A DNA stretch of 64,000 bases from Onthophagus taurus (Eukaryota > Arthropoda > Insecta > Coleoptera > Scarabaeidae): the NCBI RefSeq assembly GCF_036711975.1, contig NC_091971.1:9121501-9185500 (forward strand), written 5' to 3'. The notes beneath the pieces are model-generated. The model did not search any database, was not told the DNA's origin, and worked only from the letters and a program-made list of their open reading frames with translations. A program made the position numbers and the translations under genes. Shown one piece after another: positions 24,427 through 36,594 of the stretch; position 1 is the stretch's first letter; each line of letters begins with the position of its first letter.

Positions 24427-27400
24427 TCAGGTAACCGAAATTTTTTCCAAAAGTATTTGTTGATAGCACGCTTGTAACGTGGTAAACATCAAGGCTAACT
24501 CGCCGATACTCGCATTCGGATCGTGAAAATCTTCGATAAATTTTAATTCCGATCCTAATTGCGGTATTCTCGCTCTGACAACGACGTAAAGAAAGGCCGG
24601 AAATAAATCGTCCATATTCCATTTATAATGATCTCCCAATTTTCTTTGAACAGCATCCGTCATTTTCTCAAATGTATTTCGAATCACGTTTAATTTTTCA
24701 ATTGGTGAAAATGTTGTTTTTAATAATTGCAATGTTTCAATCGCTTCTACAAAATGTTGATCTTTTACTCTTGGTATTGGTGAAAGTGGTTCTTGAGTTT
24801 CGGAATTTAAGAATTTCCTACAACAAAAACATTTTAATTTTTATTAAGATTTTTTAAATAAAATCTCTTACTGATTAACACTTAAAAACGCCATAAGTGT
24901 ATAATCTGGTTGTTTATTCCATTCGATTAATCTTTTCCAATACTGAGCATCGCAGCTTTTACATTTTAAAGTATAAAGTGTGAATAGAGATGAATGTACT
25001 CGTGGTAAAATAATAGGGTAAAGTAATGATTGGCAACTAACAACATTTTCTTCAATGGCGTTTCCATTAACAATAACTTGTTCTTCATAACTAGGAAGAG
25101 CTGGGAATAATAACCGTACAATATCAAATAATCTTTCAGTTATTGATCTTAATTCATTTACAGCGTGTACTAATAATAATGCGTGTGGTCTTAATCCACC
25201 ATAACTCGTTGTATAAGCAACAGTTAAGTCACTTAAAAGTGACCCTAAAGGATGATAGGAACATTCAAAAGCTTTATTTACATATTGTTTAATCAATTGA
25301 AAACTATTCGAATCGATACTTTCCCTTCCATATTGAGGAATAGTATCCAAATTATTTACAGAATTTTCGATTCCGCGATCCGATTTATTTTTAACACTAA
25401 CTTGGAACGAATTTGAAATAACAACAGCAACATTTTGCCAAATTTTTTGCGTATCGGGTGTTTTTTTAACGTTGGCTTCGGTCGTTCCAAGAATTTGATG
25501 GCAATATCTAAAGAGGGATTTCCATTTTTGATCGACAGGAGTACAAAAAGTACTGAACGTTTTCGGCGGTGAAACTTCGATCTCTTTCGATAACGAAAGA
25601 ACTCCATTTGAAATTTTTATCCCTTCGTTCCAAGAACCGGTTAGGTTACCTTCTAGAGTGTGACCAGAAGTTAGTGTTAAAATTCCTTTTCCACCCAAAA
25701 TTCCGGTTCCTTTAAAATCACCCTCGTAAAATGTTCCATCTTCTAATATCATTAAACCATTACCCTATAAAAATTAATTTATTAAAGTATTGTATTTCAA
25801 AGCGGAAATTGTTTAATAATGAAAATGGGTTGAAATGTATTATAAAGTTGTAAGGATTTGATTAGATTTTATTAAAAAAAAATATAAGAAAAGAGAAGCA
25901 TTTTTTGATGAGGAAATATACTGTGGTGTTTTTCTGCAAGAGTATCTTTCTATGTTTGGAATTCTCATCAGGCGTTTAAATGTTTACTCGCTTTTTTCTC
26001 AATAGTTCTTTTCCGTCCTCTCCATGCTCCGTGGAGGTTTGAGTCAAGAGCTAACATCCAATTGCTCTATGAGGCTTCCTTAGCTTGTGGCCAACACAAG
26101 GCCATTTCCTCTTCTTGACTTGTTGGGTTGTGCTCTCTTACAAGTCCTTTTTGACTTGCTGATTCTGCTTCATCTTGCAGTCTTTTAAGTTTTCCTCCAT
26201 GTCATAAAATCCTTGTAAGAGTAGGCAAGTGTTTGCAAACTCAAGATCCTCAAATCTATGTAGCATCCCCCACGAAATGCAATTTCACCTTCTTTCTGTA
26301 ACTTTTTTCATCACTTTATCCAATACTAGGAGGAACAGTATGGGTGATAGAATACATCCTTATCTCATCCCAGAATTTGCTTGCTTAGATCGGTACGTTT
26401 TCGAGTATACATCATTCGATACTCATACTCCACATACATCTCTTGATAATACATACATTGATGATCTTCAGAGAGTCAAGTATGATGAGGAATGATGCGG
26501 AGTGTATTGATACTTTCTTGTCCTCTATTTAGAATCTTGGGAAAATGATTTTTCCACCTCTTGAGCTGGTCTTCTTGTGTTGTCAACAGTTGTTCATCCC
26601 TACCTCTTAGAAGTCTACTCTTATTGAAGGCAGCATTTTTGTAATGCTATATAGGTCATTGGCATCAGTTCTTGCTGCAGCAAGCTCTGCTCTATGTGCT
26701 TGTTTGTCTATTACTTCTCATCATTTCCCATACTTTTCTTTACTACAGCGTCGGTTGCAGTATACTCTGCCTGTACTTAAGCTTTTTGCTGTCTTGCTAA
26801 TATTTAATCCTGTTTTTATCTCCTTTCTACAACTAATTAGATCCCACGTATTCTCAGACATCCAAACATTCTTAAGGTTATTTCTGAAGCCAAAAACAGT
26901 ATATGTTCTTGATTTGGACCCAAGTAACTTCACTTGGTAGAATATGCTGAATCGAACCTGCTTTCTTAAATAAGTGTGTAATGCAAGACTACCATTTTAT
27001 TTATACCACTTAAATATACATTTCTCAACTATATCCTATTTATTAAGTTATATCTTACCGTAAGAACATCTTGATTAAAAATTCCTTCATAATAAACCCC
27101 TTCTGATGTAACGATTAGTCCTTTTCCATGTTTTTTATTATCCAACCAAGTCCCCAAATATTTATCACCAGTAACGATATCGTGCATAACCCCATAACCA
27201 TTTTTTGTGCCCAAAATCCAACCTCCAATGTAAATCGAAGCTGAGGATGCGGTAAAATTGCCTTGTTTTAAAGAACCATGTCCGTGGGGTTGACCATCTT
27301 TAAAATAACCTTTATAAACATCACCGTTTGTATATTTTAAAATTCCAAAGCCGTTTTGTTGATTATCTTTCCATTGTCCTTCGTAAACGCCTATATTTGG

Positions 27401-30400
27401 AAGGGTAATTTTACCAAATCCGTGCATTTGGTTGTTATTAAATTGTCCTGTGTAAATTTTTCCATCAATCCAGGTAAGTTTTCCGGAGCCGTGCATTTTA
27501 GCGTTTAACCACCTTCCAGTATAATTAGCATCTTTGTAATATCCGTTTTTCGTAAATGTATAAGAAGCTGTTCTTAGTGAAGGTGGTTGATGGGCGTTTG
27601 ATTTTCCTAGTGCATTTTTAATCGCTTGTTGTAAAGTATGAAACCATTGAATTTTATCTTCAGCTTGAATTGTGTAAAGCTCGATCGTTTCTTCCGGCAT
27701 TTTTAATGAAATTTGAAACTGTCCGTTTGATAAATCTTGTTGTGGTTCAACCCAAATTGTTTTTAAATCATGTCTAACTATCCAAGAACCGTTAATGTGA
27801 ACAAAACAGTCATTTAAAAGTATGAACCAGTGCGAAGAAAATAAACCCGCGTTATGAAGGTTTATTGGAAACGATCGACTTTCTCGAATTAATCTACGTT
27901 CGGGTTTTTTTAAATTTTCTACGGTTTTACCGAAATTATTCCAAAATTCATTTGTACGATTAGCATCGTTTAATAGTTCCTCTTGTTCTTCAACGAAACT
28001 ATTCCATTTATTATAAATATCATGATATTGCTGTTTATTCGTGTTATTGATCATATTCGAAAATAATTCTAAATAATAACTTAATTTATTGTAAGGATTC
28101 ATGAGTATTGTGTTAATGAGCATTTCATCGTTTTTTTTATCTTTCTTAAATGAGTTATTTCCATCGATACTTTTATATAAACCTAAGGGAATATCTAAAA
28201 TTCTCGATATGTATTTACATCCACTTATACTTAATACGTTATATAACGAATTTAAATAGTTTTTATAAATAAATAAATGTTCTTCAACGTATTTAAACAT
28301 AACAACATCACATTCGCTTATTTTATTATTGCAATAATCCGCTAAAGTTTTTACATTAGCCGCATTAAAATGTAATAATTCCATATAAGTTGTACATAAA
28401 TTTTCGTACAACATTGTTGAATCAGAACAATTTTTCTTTTGCAAAATTTTTATAAAACCACTTTGTATTGCTAACATTTGCTCTAAATGCTCTTGTTCTT
28501 TTAACAAATACGGTACCATAAACTCATTGTTATTAAAAATTTCATTTAACCCCGTTATATTCAACGTAGAAAACAATTTATTCGGTATAAAATATTCATT
28601 GTTTTCGAAATTATTCATGTTTTGCATTTTTTTATTTATATCATTTGTACTAATATCAGACGTTTGAAGTTTTACGAGTTTTGCTGCCGTCTTCCCAGTA
28701 TAAAATAACTCGTTATTGTACGTTAAAACGGACGTATGATATGAACCGCAACATAAATCTTTTACACGTTCCGACGATTGAACGTTATTAAACATTTTCG
28801 GTGAACTTTGATCCATATCCGAATCAACCGTTACCTGATTAAAATCGTTTCGACCCCACAAAAAAGCTCGACCATCTAAAGTTAAAACGGCTGCGTGGTA
28901 ACTTTGTACCGATATCTTAATAGCCCCTATATTTGATAGTTTTGTTATTATCATTGGACGTTCTCTCTTTATAATATCACCAAGACCTACAAATTGTTTT
29001 AATAAAAATAAATATCTATACAGGCAGGATGTTTTTGTAAGTTGTGGCATAATTTTAATCACAAATACTAGAGTAAAATTTGTCACGTGGTGAAAATAAT
29101 CATATGAACGCAATCATATGGTTGTGGTTCTTACATGCCTCTGATATTGAGTGTGGATATGGGTTTGGCGTAAAGGGTTAAGAAAATGTTTAAAAACTTG
29201 TTAATTTTAAGGCCCATACTTAGGATACTTAGCCATTTATACAGGGTTTATACAATATTTACTAAACCGATTGAAACTGTTATAAAAGTTGTTTGACTCA
29301 CCACTTTCTATTACGTAAAATTATTTTCACTTATACAGACTGTTCCATTTAGGCGTAATGGAGAGTATATAAATTTTATATACTGTTACTTATATACAGT
29401 GAATAATCATTATTCACTGGTAATTAACTTAACAGACTAATAATTATTTGAAACGTCAAAATTTCAAAAAACGTCAATTTAATTTAATTTTTTTAGGACT
29501 TTCTAAAGGTTTGATTTTAATAAAACGTAAACAAATTCCTTTTTTCATATGATTTAAGCATAAATTAATTAATTTTCATAAAAAAACATGACGCTTTATA
29601 AAATTGACATTTAATTTTGACAAATTGTTGTGAAGTTGGTTACAGTTGGTAACATTAAATTTGTGTCACATTGACGTTTAAACTTTATTCAAAAATTTAT
29701 TTAAAAAATAGTATATTATTATATGATATAATGAGCGCTATTATTCACTAATGTTAAGTTTATGTCACGAGCGTAGCGATTAAGTGTATGACAGATAGTA
29801 GTCAAAGCCAGTAGGTAGAGGATAGTATATAGGGTTTTTCAATTCTTCAAGTTTTCTTTAAATTCTATATATTAGTAAAACTTCTAAAGTTAGACATACT
29901 TATCATTAATTAAAGAGAACTTGATGGGCAATTTAACCAGCACGCAATATACAGGCGTTCTATTTAAAAAACTTATGAAAAAGCCATTTGAAAGTAGCAT
30001 CAAAAGTAGCTAAACTTTATGAACACGCTGTATCTAATAGGTTTGGATACTATCCTCTTTTATTTGTATGGCTTTAACTATTATCTGACATACACTTAAT
30101 ATCTTAGGAACTATGAACGCTATGAGTTAGTAACATATACGGTTGTATAATAATAGTATATTAAAAAAAAAGTTTGAAGTGAGACACGCTTGAAATGCAC
30201 GAATTCAAGTCGAAAAACGAGTAACGAAGCCACCTGTTTTTTAATGAATGAGTGCTTTAAGTCTTATGAAATGTGTTTTTATGCTATTTTTTGTAATTCG
30301 CGTTTTTACCCTTTTTTTAACAAAAATAAAATAAATTTTGAGAATGTAGGGAAATAGGTATGTAGCAGTTGGTAACACCGTAACATTTGAAAATAGAAAT

Positions 30401-33400
30401 TTGAATTGACAATTAGAAACTGTCAAAACACAAAATGTATTTACCTGAAAAAAATGGTTCATGTACACCTCCCAAAATAAGAGAAGTTGCTCAGAGTTCA
30501 ATGTCCTCATCTTGTATTCGATGCTAAGAATGTGTTTAAACATCCATAGACAAAAATTGTCACATTGACAACTAGAAAAATTAATGACACAATGTCACCA
30601 ACTTGAACTGGTTCCATAAAATGTTACTAAAATCTCATAACAGCACCCGTTTGAGTACTGTAATAGCTTTCATTACCGTTTCAAATTACAAAATAGTATA
30701 TTATTATTCACTAAGGTTAAGTTTATGTCACGAGCGTAGCGAGTGGAATAATTAACCTGAGTGAATAATAGCTCATTACATATATATTATACTTATATAT
30801 ATATATTATACTTATAAATTTATTTTTTAAATAAATTTTTGAATAAAGTTTAAACGTCAAATTCAATGTTACCAACTTCACACCAATTTGTCAAAATTAA
30901 ATGTCAATTTTATGAAACGTCGTTTTTTTTAGAAAATTTAATTAATTTATGCTTAAATCATACGAAAAAAGGAATTTGTTTAGGTTTTTTTCACGTTTCA
31001 AATAATTATTATTAGTCTGTCAAGTTGACTACCCGTGAATAATGATTATTATTCGCCGCTATTATTCACTCCGTGAAAACTCTTTGTTTTAGAAAACTCA
31101 TTCATAAGGTGTATATTATAAGGTATACTCTGTTTTTAAACCAGGAGGAGTAAACGCGAAAGTCAGATTTACACTAGGAAAAATCACCAGAAAATATCAC
31201 TAGATATTTTGGCGGTAAATTTAAATTAATAATTATTATTATTTATTTATTTACTTATTATTGTATTTATTTTCGTTTGTTATCATCAACACTAAACATA
31301 CAAATTAACATTGAAGTTATGAGTGTATTTATTTCAAAATATAATAAAGAAGGGTTTAAGAACACAAAATTTACAATAATGACACGAAACTGTCGAATTC
31401 TCAATAACCTAACCTTCAAATTCAAAATTGCCTGTGTGTGAACCTTCCTCGCATTCAACCAATCACGTGCAAGGTCAATCTGGTGACAAATTTAAAATAC
31501 TCCTCCTGGTTTAAAAACAGAGTATAATTGCCAAAGAAAACTTCATGGTATAATGAATGTTTGTAAACAAAACTAACTTTACCTCACATTCCTTCACGCT
31601 ATAATTGACATTACAAAAGAAAACTTCACGCTATAATTGCCATTACAAATTGCCAAAGAATACTTCATGGTATAATTAATGTTTGTAAACAAAACTAACC
31701 TTACCGAACATTCCTTCACGCTATAATTGACATTACAAAAGAAAACTTCACGCTATAATTGCCATTACTAATTGCCAAAGAATACTTCATGGTATAATTA
31801 ATGTTTGTAAACAAAACTAACCTTACCTCACATTCCTTCACGCTATAATTGACATTACAAAAGAAAACTTCACGCTATAATTGCCATTACTAATTGCCAA
31901 AGAATACTTCATGGTATAATGAATGTTTGTAAACAAAACTAACCTTACCTAATATTCAGCGTCTGAAGACACAGGGTTAAACCCGAAACTTAAAAATATA
32001 CAACTTAGCGCTGAATAATAATTAAAACTAGAACTAACACTTGCACTAGAACTATACTCTGTTTTTAAACCAGGAGGAGTAAACGCGAAAGTCAGATTTA
32101 CACTGGAAAAAATCACCAGAAAATATCACTAGATATTTTGGCGGTAAATTTAAATTAATAATTATTATTTATTTATTTACTTATTATTGTATTTATTTTC
32201 GTTTGTTATCGTCAACACTATACATACAAATTAACATTGAAGTTATGAGTGTATTTATTTCAAAATATAATAAAAAAGGGTTTAAGAACACAAAATATAC
32301 AATAATGACACGAAACTGTCGAATTATCAATTACCTAACCTTCAAATTCAAAATCAAAATTCAAAATTGCCTGTGTGTGAACCTTCCTCGCATTCAACCA
32401 ATCACGTGCAAGGTTGCTTGTAGATTTAGACAAAAAATTTTTACTGGAATCATCATCATTTTTACTCTAGTATTTGTGATTACAGTTATGCCACGACTTA
32501 CCAAAACAGCCTGTACATTAAAATCGATTCACTACAAAGATACATTAAAAGCATTACAAAAGCTGTATGAATTTATATATACAAGCTATTTTAATTCCTT
32601 AACACATAGTTGTTAACTTAAAAATCAAGAGTGTTAAAGTATTAGAACCAAGGACGGTAGAATCTATTCAGCTCTAGACTGCTGTATGTTTTTATTGAAC
32701 TAAAAATAGAATTAACACTGGAACTAGAAACCTTTGGGTTTAGCCATATGTTTTTTAAGATAACTAAACCTGATTGTTTCTAGTTCTAGGTCTAGTGTTA
32801 GTTCTAACATTTGCTAACACATAGCAATCCTCTTATGACCCCTCGTCACTATGGTTTATCATGGACCACTGCGAGACATCGCCATTGTGTAGAGGGGTGA
32901 TGGCGTGAAGTGACCATAAGTAGTGGATAATGGTGATGGCTTTGGAAGCGGTCGGACACCACACATCAAAGGGCGCCATCATGCGCAGCTCACTGCGCAG
33001 TGGCATGTCCACAGAGTTGGCCATCATTGCTTAACCATTTCATGAGCCATAGTGAAGAGGGGCCATTAGATTCTACCATCCTTTGATTAGAAGCAATTAA
33101 AAATATTTTAAACATGCAAAAATAGATGGCTAAAGATGAAACAAACCAAAATAAAACCCAAATAAAATAATCACATCAAAGATGAGCTAAAAATGTTAAA
33201 ACTTTTTAATAATATTTTATCAATATTGTTAAAAAAAAACAAATCAGCACACCAAGAAAATGATTCAGCCACATACCCAAGAAACGCATACCTAACTGTC
33301 CATGAATAATATTGCCCCAAGTCCAAATTTCGCAATTAATAAGATTAAATCCATTCTTCACGATTGAATTACATCGTTCCTCCAAACCTTGTTCAGATAA

Positions 33401-34543
33401 ATCCTTTTCGGACGTTCCTTGACTTAGAGACCACACAAATTCATCTTTGGAGGTTACCCTTGGTAAATGGATCTCCTCGACGTTTTCAGGAACTTCATTA
33501 TTATCAGAACTACCACTCATATGCCTTGATAAAGTGACCACTTTATCTCCGACGGTTTTAACACCTTCATAAACTAAAGAAGCCATATTACTAACATTTT
33601 CTTTAATTATTCGGGTAGGTTTTTCGGTACATTCAACTAAATATTCTTCTCCGGCTGAGGACATCCATGAAAATTGTCGTGTTAAAAATTCCCTTGCGGC
33701 TTCTGTGTTACGAAAAATTATATTTCTTTCACTTTTATCATTATTATCGTTATTTTCTGTAGAACCAGAGTTATTTATGCATTGTTTAGTGTCATTTGAA
33801 CAGGTACTATCACTTTTACTGCTGGTGGAAGTTGTTTCAATATCGTAACTGGCTGGAATTGGGATTCCTGATGGACAACTTTCTGAATAAGAATTTGGGG
33901 AAGTGGGAGAAGTGAGTTGTGAGGAACATATACAATTTGGACAAGTTGAAATTAATATTTCTTCGCCAACACCTATCGTTTCATCATTGTGTTGCTTACT
34001 AACTATTGCAATAGCAAAATCACTTCCTGTTTTAGCACTATAAACATATCTTTCTTCAAAAAAGGTAACGCGTTTTGGGGTATCACTATTTATTCCAATT
34101 TGATGCATATTTCCAGACGCCCAAAGTTGTCCATTATCTGTTATGTATAAATTTCCGTATAAACCTACAGATAGTTTTTCTACTTTCATTTTAAATTTTG
34201 TTCCGATACTTCCATGAGGACATGGTTTAGAATCTTCTATTAATAAGATTTCTTTTATAATTTCTAAATTATCTGTGTACTTTAAAACTTTTCCTGACAA
34301 ATCAACACCAAATAATTCACTGTTTGAACAATCTATATCTTTTAAGAGTACCCCATCAACTTTTACCACACTTAATTGTTCTTGCTCAAGTTCGTTGGTT
34401 TTTATAAACCCATGATAAAGATTATTGGCGGTTGTTAAAATATAAATATGATTACTTATGCTAGTTATTTTTTTAATTTTTTCTGGTATCTCATTTCGTA
34501 ACTGTAGTTTGTTCGATAAATTCCATAAAAAAAATCTGGACAT
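24427..34543 (-). CDS. ALS2: Alsin (ALS2), Rab5/Rac guanine nucleotide exchange factor
   Basis: Four minus-strand exons: 34543-33292, 28986-27059, 25764-24872 and 24817-24427, joined to 1487 residues, close to the fly Als2 length as I recall it. Family knowledge: alsin activates Rab5 on early endosomes; loss in humans gives juvenile motor neuron disease. Seen in order: an RCC1-like region (LWASGNMHQIG, IWTWGNIIHGQLG joined to LGDIIKRERP, HAAVLTLDGRAFLWGRNDFN), a helical DH/PH-like middle, then MORN repeats from GYYKDANYTGRWLNAKMHGS through YTGQFNNNQMHGFGKI, YEGQWKDNQQNGFGIL and YKGYFKDGQPHGHGSL into FYEGDFKGTGILGGKG. The C-terminal VPS9 domain contains DDLFPAFLYVVVRARIPQLG and ends at EKISVT. 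I take ATG 34543 because the open frame upstream has no earlier ATG. Intron 1 (4.3 kb) is a repeat nest, and intron 2 holds LINE remains. Confidence 0.95.
25990..26940 (-). mobile_element. LINE remnant in ALS2 intron 2
   Basis: The minus strand reads RWKNHFPKILNRGQESIN near 26555-26500, MLHRFEDLEFANTCLLLQGF near 26270-26210 (the LEDLDFADDI block of reverse transcriptase with the Asp pair lost), then VKKRKWPCVGHKLRKPHRAI near 26120-26060 (the WIGHTLRKP tail). Most of the palm between these blocks is missing. Orientation is the same as the host gene. Confidence 0.7.
29025..29113. repeat. Dispersed transposon end, copy just upstream of ALS2 exon 2
   Basis: The minus-strand words ACTCTAGTATTTGTGATTA and ATGCCACAACTTACAAAAAC recur on the plus strand at about 32465-32510. 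The outer end, ACAGGCAGGATGTTTTTGTA against complement of AAAACAGCCTGTA, resembles a transposon terminus. The sequence happens to be open in frame with exon 2, but the splice acceptor at 28987 shows it is intron. Confidence 0.5.
29397..31072. mobile_element. DNA element with ~320-bp inverted arms in ALS2 intron 1
   Basis: The left arm (29397-29762) and right arm (30755-31072) are inverted copies. GACAGACTAATAATTATTTG appears inverted near 31020-31000, and GACGTTTAAACTTTATTCAA inverted near 30860-30840. Both ends carry GAATAAT/ATTATTC palindromes. A word TTATGTCACGAGCGTAGCGA occurs in direct orientation at about 29762 and 30723. The interior has no convincing transposase, so it is probably non-autonomous. 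Confidence 0.75.
31124..31526. mobile_element. MITE with perfect 29-bp terminal inverted repeats, copy A
   Basis: It starts TATACTCTGTTTTTAAACCA and ends with the exact complement; the repeat is perfect over 29 bp. It is about 403 bp with no coding. The sequence inside is AT-rich except for a CAACCAATCACGTGCAAGGT block. A second copy at 32053 shares the left ~360 bp. Confidence 0.88.
31527..31955. repeat. Tandem repeat, period ~122 bp, about 3.5 units
   Basis: The word ATTGCCAAAGAA(T/A)ACTTCATGG starts at 31527, 31649, 31771 and 31894, giving a 122-123 bp period. Each unit also contains ATGTTTGTAAACAAAACTAA and CACATTCCTTCACGCTATAA. Units differ at only a few positions, so the expansion is recent. 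It abuts the right end of MITE copy A. Confidence 0.9.
31961..32052. repeat. Palindromic CTAG-rich repeat, partial copy 2
   Basis: It holds GCGTCTGAAGACACAGGGTT, TTAGCGCTGAATAATAATTA and AAACTAGAACTAACACTTGC, which are the outer and part of the core words of copy 1. It lies between the 122-bp array and MITE copy B. Confidence 0.65.
32053..32515. mobile_element. MITE copy B fused to another transposon end
   Basis: From TATACTCTGTTTTTAAACCA at 32053 the sequence follows MITE copy A closely until about 32415 (CACGTGCAAGGT). It then switches to a different sequence ending with ACTCTAGTATTTGTGATTAC and AAAACAGCCTGTA, matching the piece at 29025-29113. The right MITE terminus is absent. Confidence 0.7.
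32648..33082. mobile_element. TIR element carrying a nested palindromic repeat
   Basis: AAGGACGGTAGAATCTA at the left is matched by the complement AGATTCTACCATCCTT at the right. The left repeat continues only after an interruption, with CCCCTCGTCACTATGG near 32838, which pairs with CCATAGTGAAGAGGGG near 33047-33062. The interruption, about 32665-32825, is copy 3 of the palindromic CTAG-rich repeat (CTGGAACTAGAAACCTTTGG, TTTCTAGTTCTAGGTCTAG). The interior of the host element is unusually GC-rich. Confidence 0.7.
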
Positions 34544-34670
34544 TTTCACAATACACACCTTTTTTTAAACTGTAAATAAATAAAGTATTAAAATTTTATA
34601 TAAAAAAACCCATTATTGAATTTTGTGAATCAACCTCCCAGAAACCAGCTGATTGTCATTTCTGAGGAAA

Positions 34671-35200
34671 AGGCGGTTTATTCAAAAATATTATTTTTAA
34701 TTACAAAAATTTAAAGTTAAGAATTTAAACCTCATTTATAATATTACTAAAAAATGGACACAAATACATTTTTATTTAAATTTATTAATTTTTAAAGACG
34801 TTATAATTTTAAATTTGACAGCCGACAAATTGCACATAACCCAAAACAATTTTTTATTCAAAAATATTATTTTTAATTACAAAAATTGAAAGTTACAATT
34901 TAAAGCTCATTTATAATATTATTAAAATATTGATACAAGCACGTATTTATTAAAATTTATTAATTTTAAAAAATTTTATTTTAAATTTGACAGTTGACAA
35001 ATTGCACATAACCTAAAACTATTTTTTATTCAAAAATATTATTTGTAATTACAAAAATTTAAAGTTAGAATTTAAATCTCATTTATAATATTATTAAAAA
35101 ATAGATACAAATACGTATTTATTACAATTTATTAATTTTTAAAAATTATTTTAAATTTGACAGTTGACAAATTGCACATAACCTCAAACTATTTTGGCAC
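34671..35200. repeat. Three tandem ~171-bp repeats in the ALS2/ITPA promoter interval
   Basis: The word CAAATTGCACATAACC starts at about 34826, 34998 and 35168, giving periods of 172 and 170 bp. Each is preceded by AAATTTGACAG, and each unit begins with TTATTCAAAAATATTATTT. The array fills most of the 703 bp between the divergent ATGs of ALS2 (34543) and ITPA (35247), so promoter elements of both genes must lie in or around it. Confidence 0.85.
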
Positions 35201-35246
35201 AAAATTCAACATATCTTATAAATGTTTTTTGTACACGTGCTGATAA

Positions 35247-35828
35247 ATGAACCTTTTAAAAATGGCAAAAACGATATCCTTTGTAACTGGAAACGCTAAA
35301 AAATTAGAAGAATTAAACGCAATCTTAGGCGAATCCTTTCCATACAAAATAATAAGCGCAAACGTTGATTTACCAGAGCTCCAAGGTGAAATAGAAACAA
35401 TTTCAATAAATAAGTGTAAAGAAGCTTATAAACATGTGAAAGGACCAGTAATTGTTGAAGATACATGTTTGTGCTTTAATGCTTTAAAAGGATTACCAGG
35501 TCCGTATATAAAATGGTTTTTGGGAAACTTAGGTCCCGATGGTTTATATAAATTATTAGCCGGGTATGAAGATAAAAGTGCTGAAGCAGTTTGTACATTT
35601 GCTTTTCACCCGGGGGGTGAAAATGATGAGGTAATGCTATTTCAAGGAAGAACCAAAGGGGAAATAGTTGACCCAAGGGGACCAAGAGATTTTGGATGGG
35701 ATCCTTGTTTTCTACCTGTTGGGTACAATGTAACTTATGCCGAAATGCCAAAAAGCGAAAAAAATAAAATATCTCATAGATATAGAGCTTTAAAAGAATT
35801 ACAAGATTATTTATTGAAAATAGTTTAA
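35247..35828 (+). CDS. ITPA: Inosine triphosphate pyrophosphatase (ITPase)
   Basis: A single uninterrupted frame of 193 residues. Family knowledge: ITPA (HAM1/RdgB family) hydrolyses ITP, dITP and XTP to the monophosphate and pyrophosphate, keeping deaminated purines out of nucleic acids; it is cytosolic. Seen: [18 protein letters not shown] with the nucleotide-binding T-G-N-x-x-K near residue 13, [20 protein letters not shown] with the acidic catalytic region, [11 protein letters not shown], and [14 protein letters not shown] at the end. Length matches the family (human 194). Two starts are possible, MNLLKM at 35247 and MAKT at 35262; the second gives the usual short N-terminus. AATAAA lies 25 bp past the stop. 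Confidence 0.97.
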   Translation: MNLLKMAKTISFVTGNAKKLEELNAILGESFPYKIISANVDLPELQGEIETISINKCKEAYKHVKGPVIVEDTCLCFNALKGLPGPYIKWFLGNLGPDGLYKLLAGYEDKSAEAVCTFAFHPGGENDEVMLFQGRTKGEIVDPRGPRDFGWDPCFLPVGYNVTYAEMPKSEKNKISHRYRALKELQDYLLKIV

Positions 35829-36594
35829 GTTAAAAGATGTAATGGGTGTTAAATAAATTTAACTTATGATTTATTTTAATATTATAAATGAAATGTTGAC
35901 CTCTAATAATAATAATTTAAAACTATGAATGCCCCAGATTAGATATTTCTATCTTATTAACAATTAGGTTGCTCATATCATAATTGAGTTTCATTGTTTT
36001 CTCTGTTCTGATGTTTATTTCCTTTTCTTGTATTCTCTGATCACCCAATTCCATCCATTTAGTTCTTAAAATCTAGTTCTCAATTATTATAGTATTACAA
36101 TTTTCTTCTACTTGCTTATTATTACAACAAAAGTTGTAATAATAATAATTGATTAAAATTTTCAGAACCAAGTTTCAGGTTCTAGTTTTAGGTCTAGTGT
36201 TAGTTTTAATTGTTATTCAGTGCTAAATTGTAGTATATTGACCACTAGAAGAACCCATCATTATTATTATGTCTATAATGTATTATGATAGTATTATGGT
36301 TGATTATAAGATTTTTGTATATTATACAAAAAAATCTAGAACAAAATTATTCTGACAACTATCAGATATGTTTTCTGGCTTACCTCAAACCTATTAATAA
36401 AAAAACCCGATATTTTTATAAGTAATTAGTTCAATTAAGATAAAAGCCAAACTATTACTCACAAAAAATGAGAAATATTTATTGATAACTGATAATAGAA
36501 GATAAGCTACACAGATATCCAGTGAACATTTTGTGTGAGAGTGTAAAACAGCAGGTGAAATAATGGATTCCTTGTGAAAAAAAAAATAAAAATC
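35829..36594. other. ITPA-myosin intergenic region with a half copy of the palindromic repeat
   Basis: AT-rich, with no gene. At about 36165-36240 lies CAGGTTCTAGTTTTAGGTCT followed by AGTGTTAGTTTTAATTGTTA and TTCAGTGCTAAATTGTAGTA, one arm of the dispersed palindrome. The myosin promoter and 5' leader should lie just before 36595. Confidence 0.55.

Noticed and set aside
29025-29113. N-terminal extension of ALS2 exon 2 reading LVFVIKIMPQLTKTSCLYR
   Set aside because: The acceptor at 28987 joins exon 1 in frame and restores the RCC1 motif GQLGLGD. The upstream text is a dispersed repeat also found near 32465.
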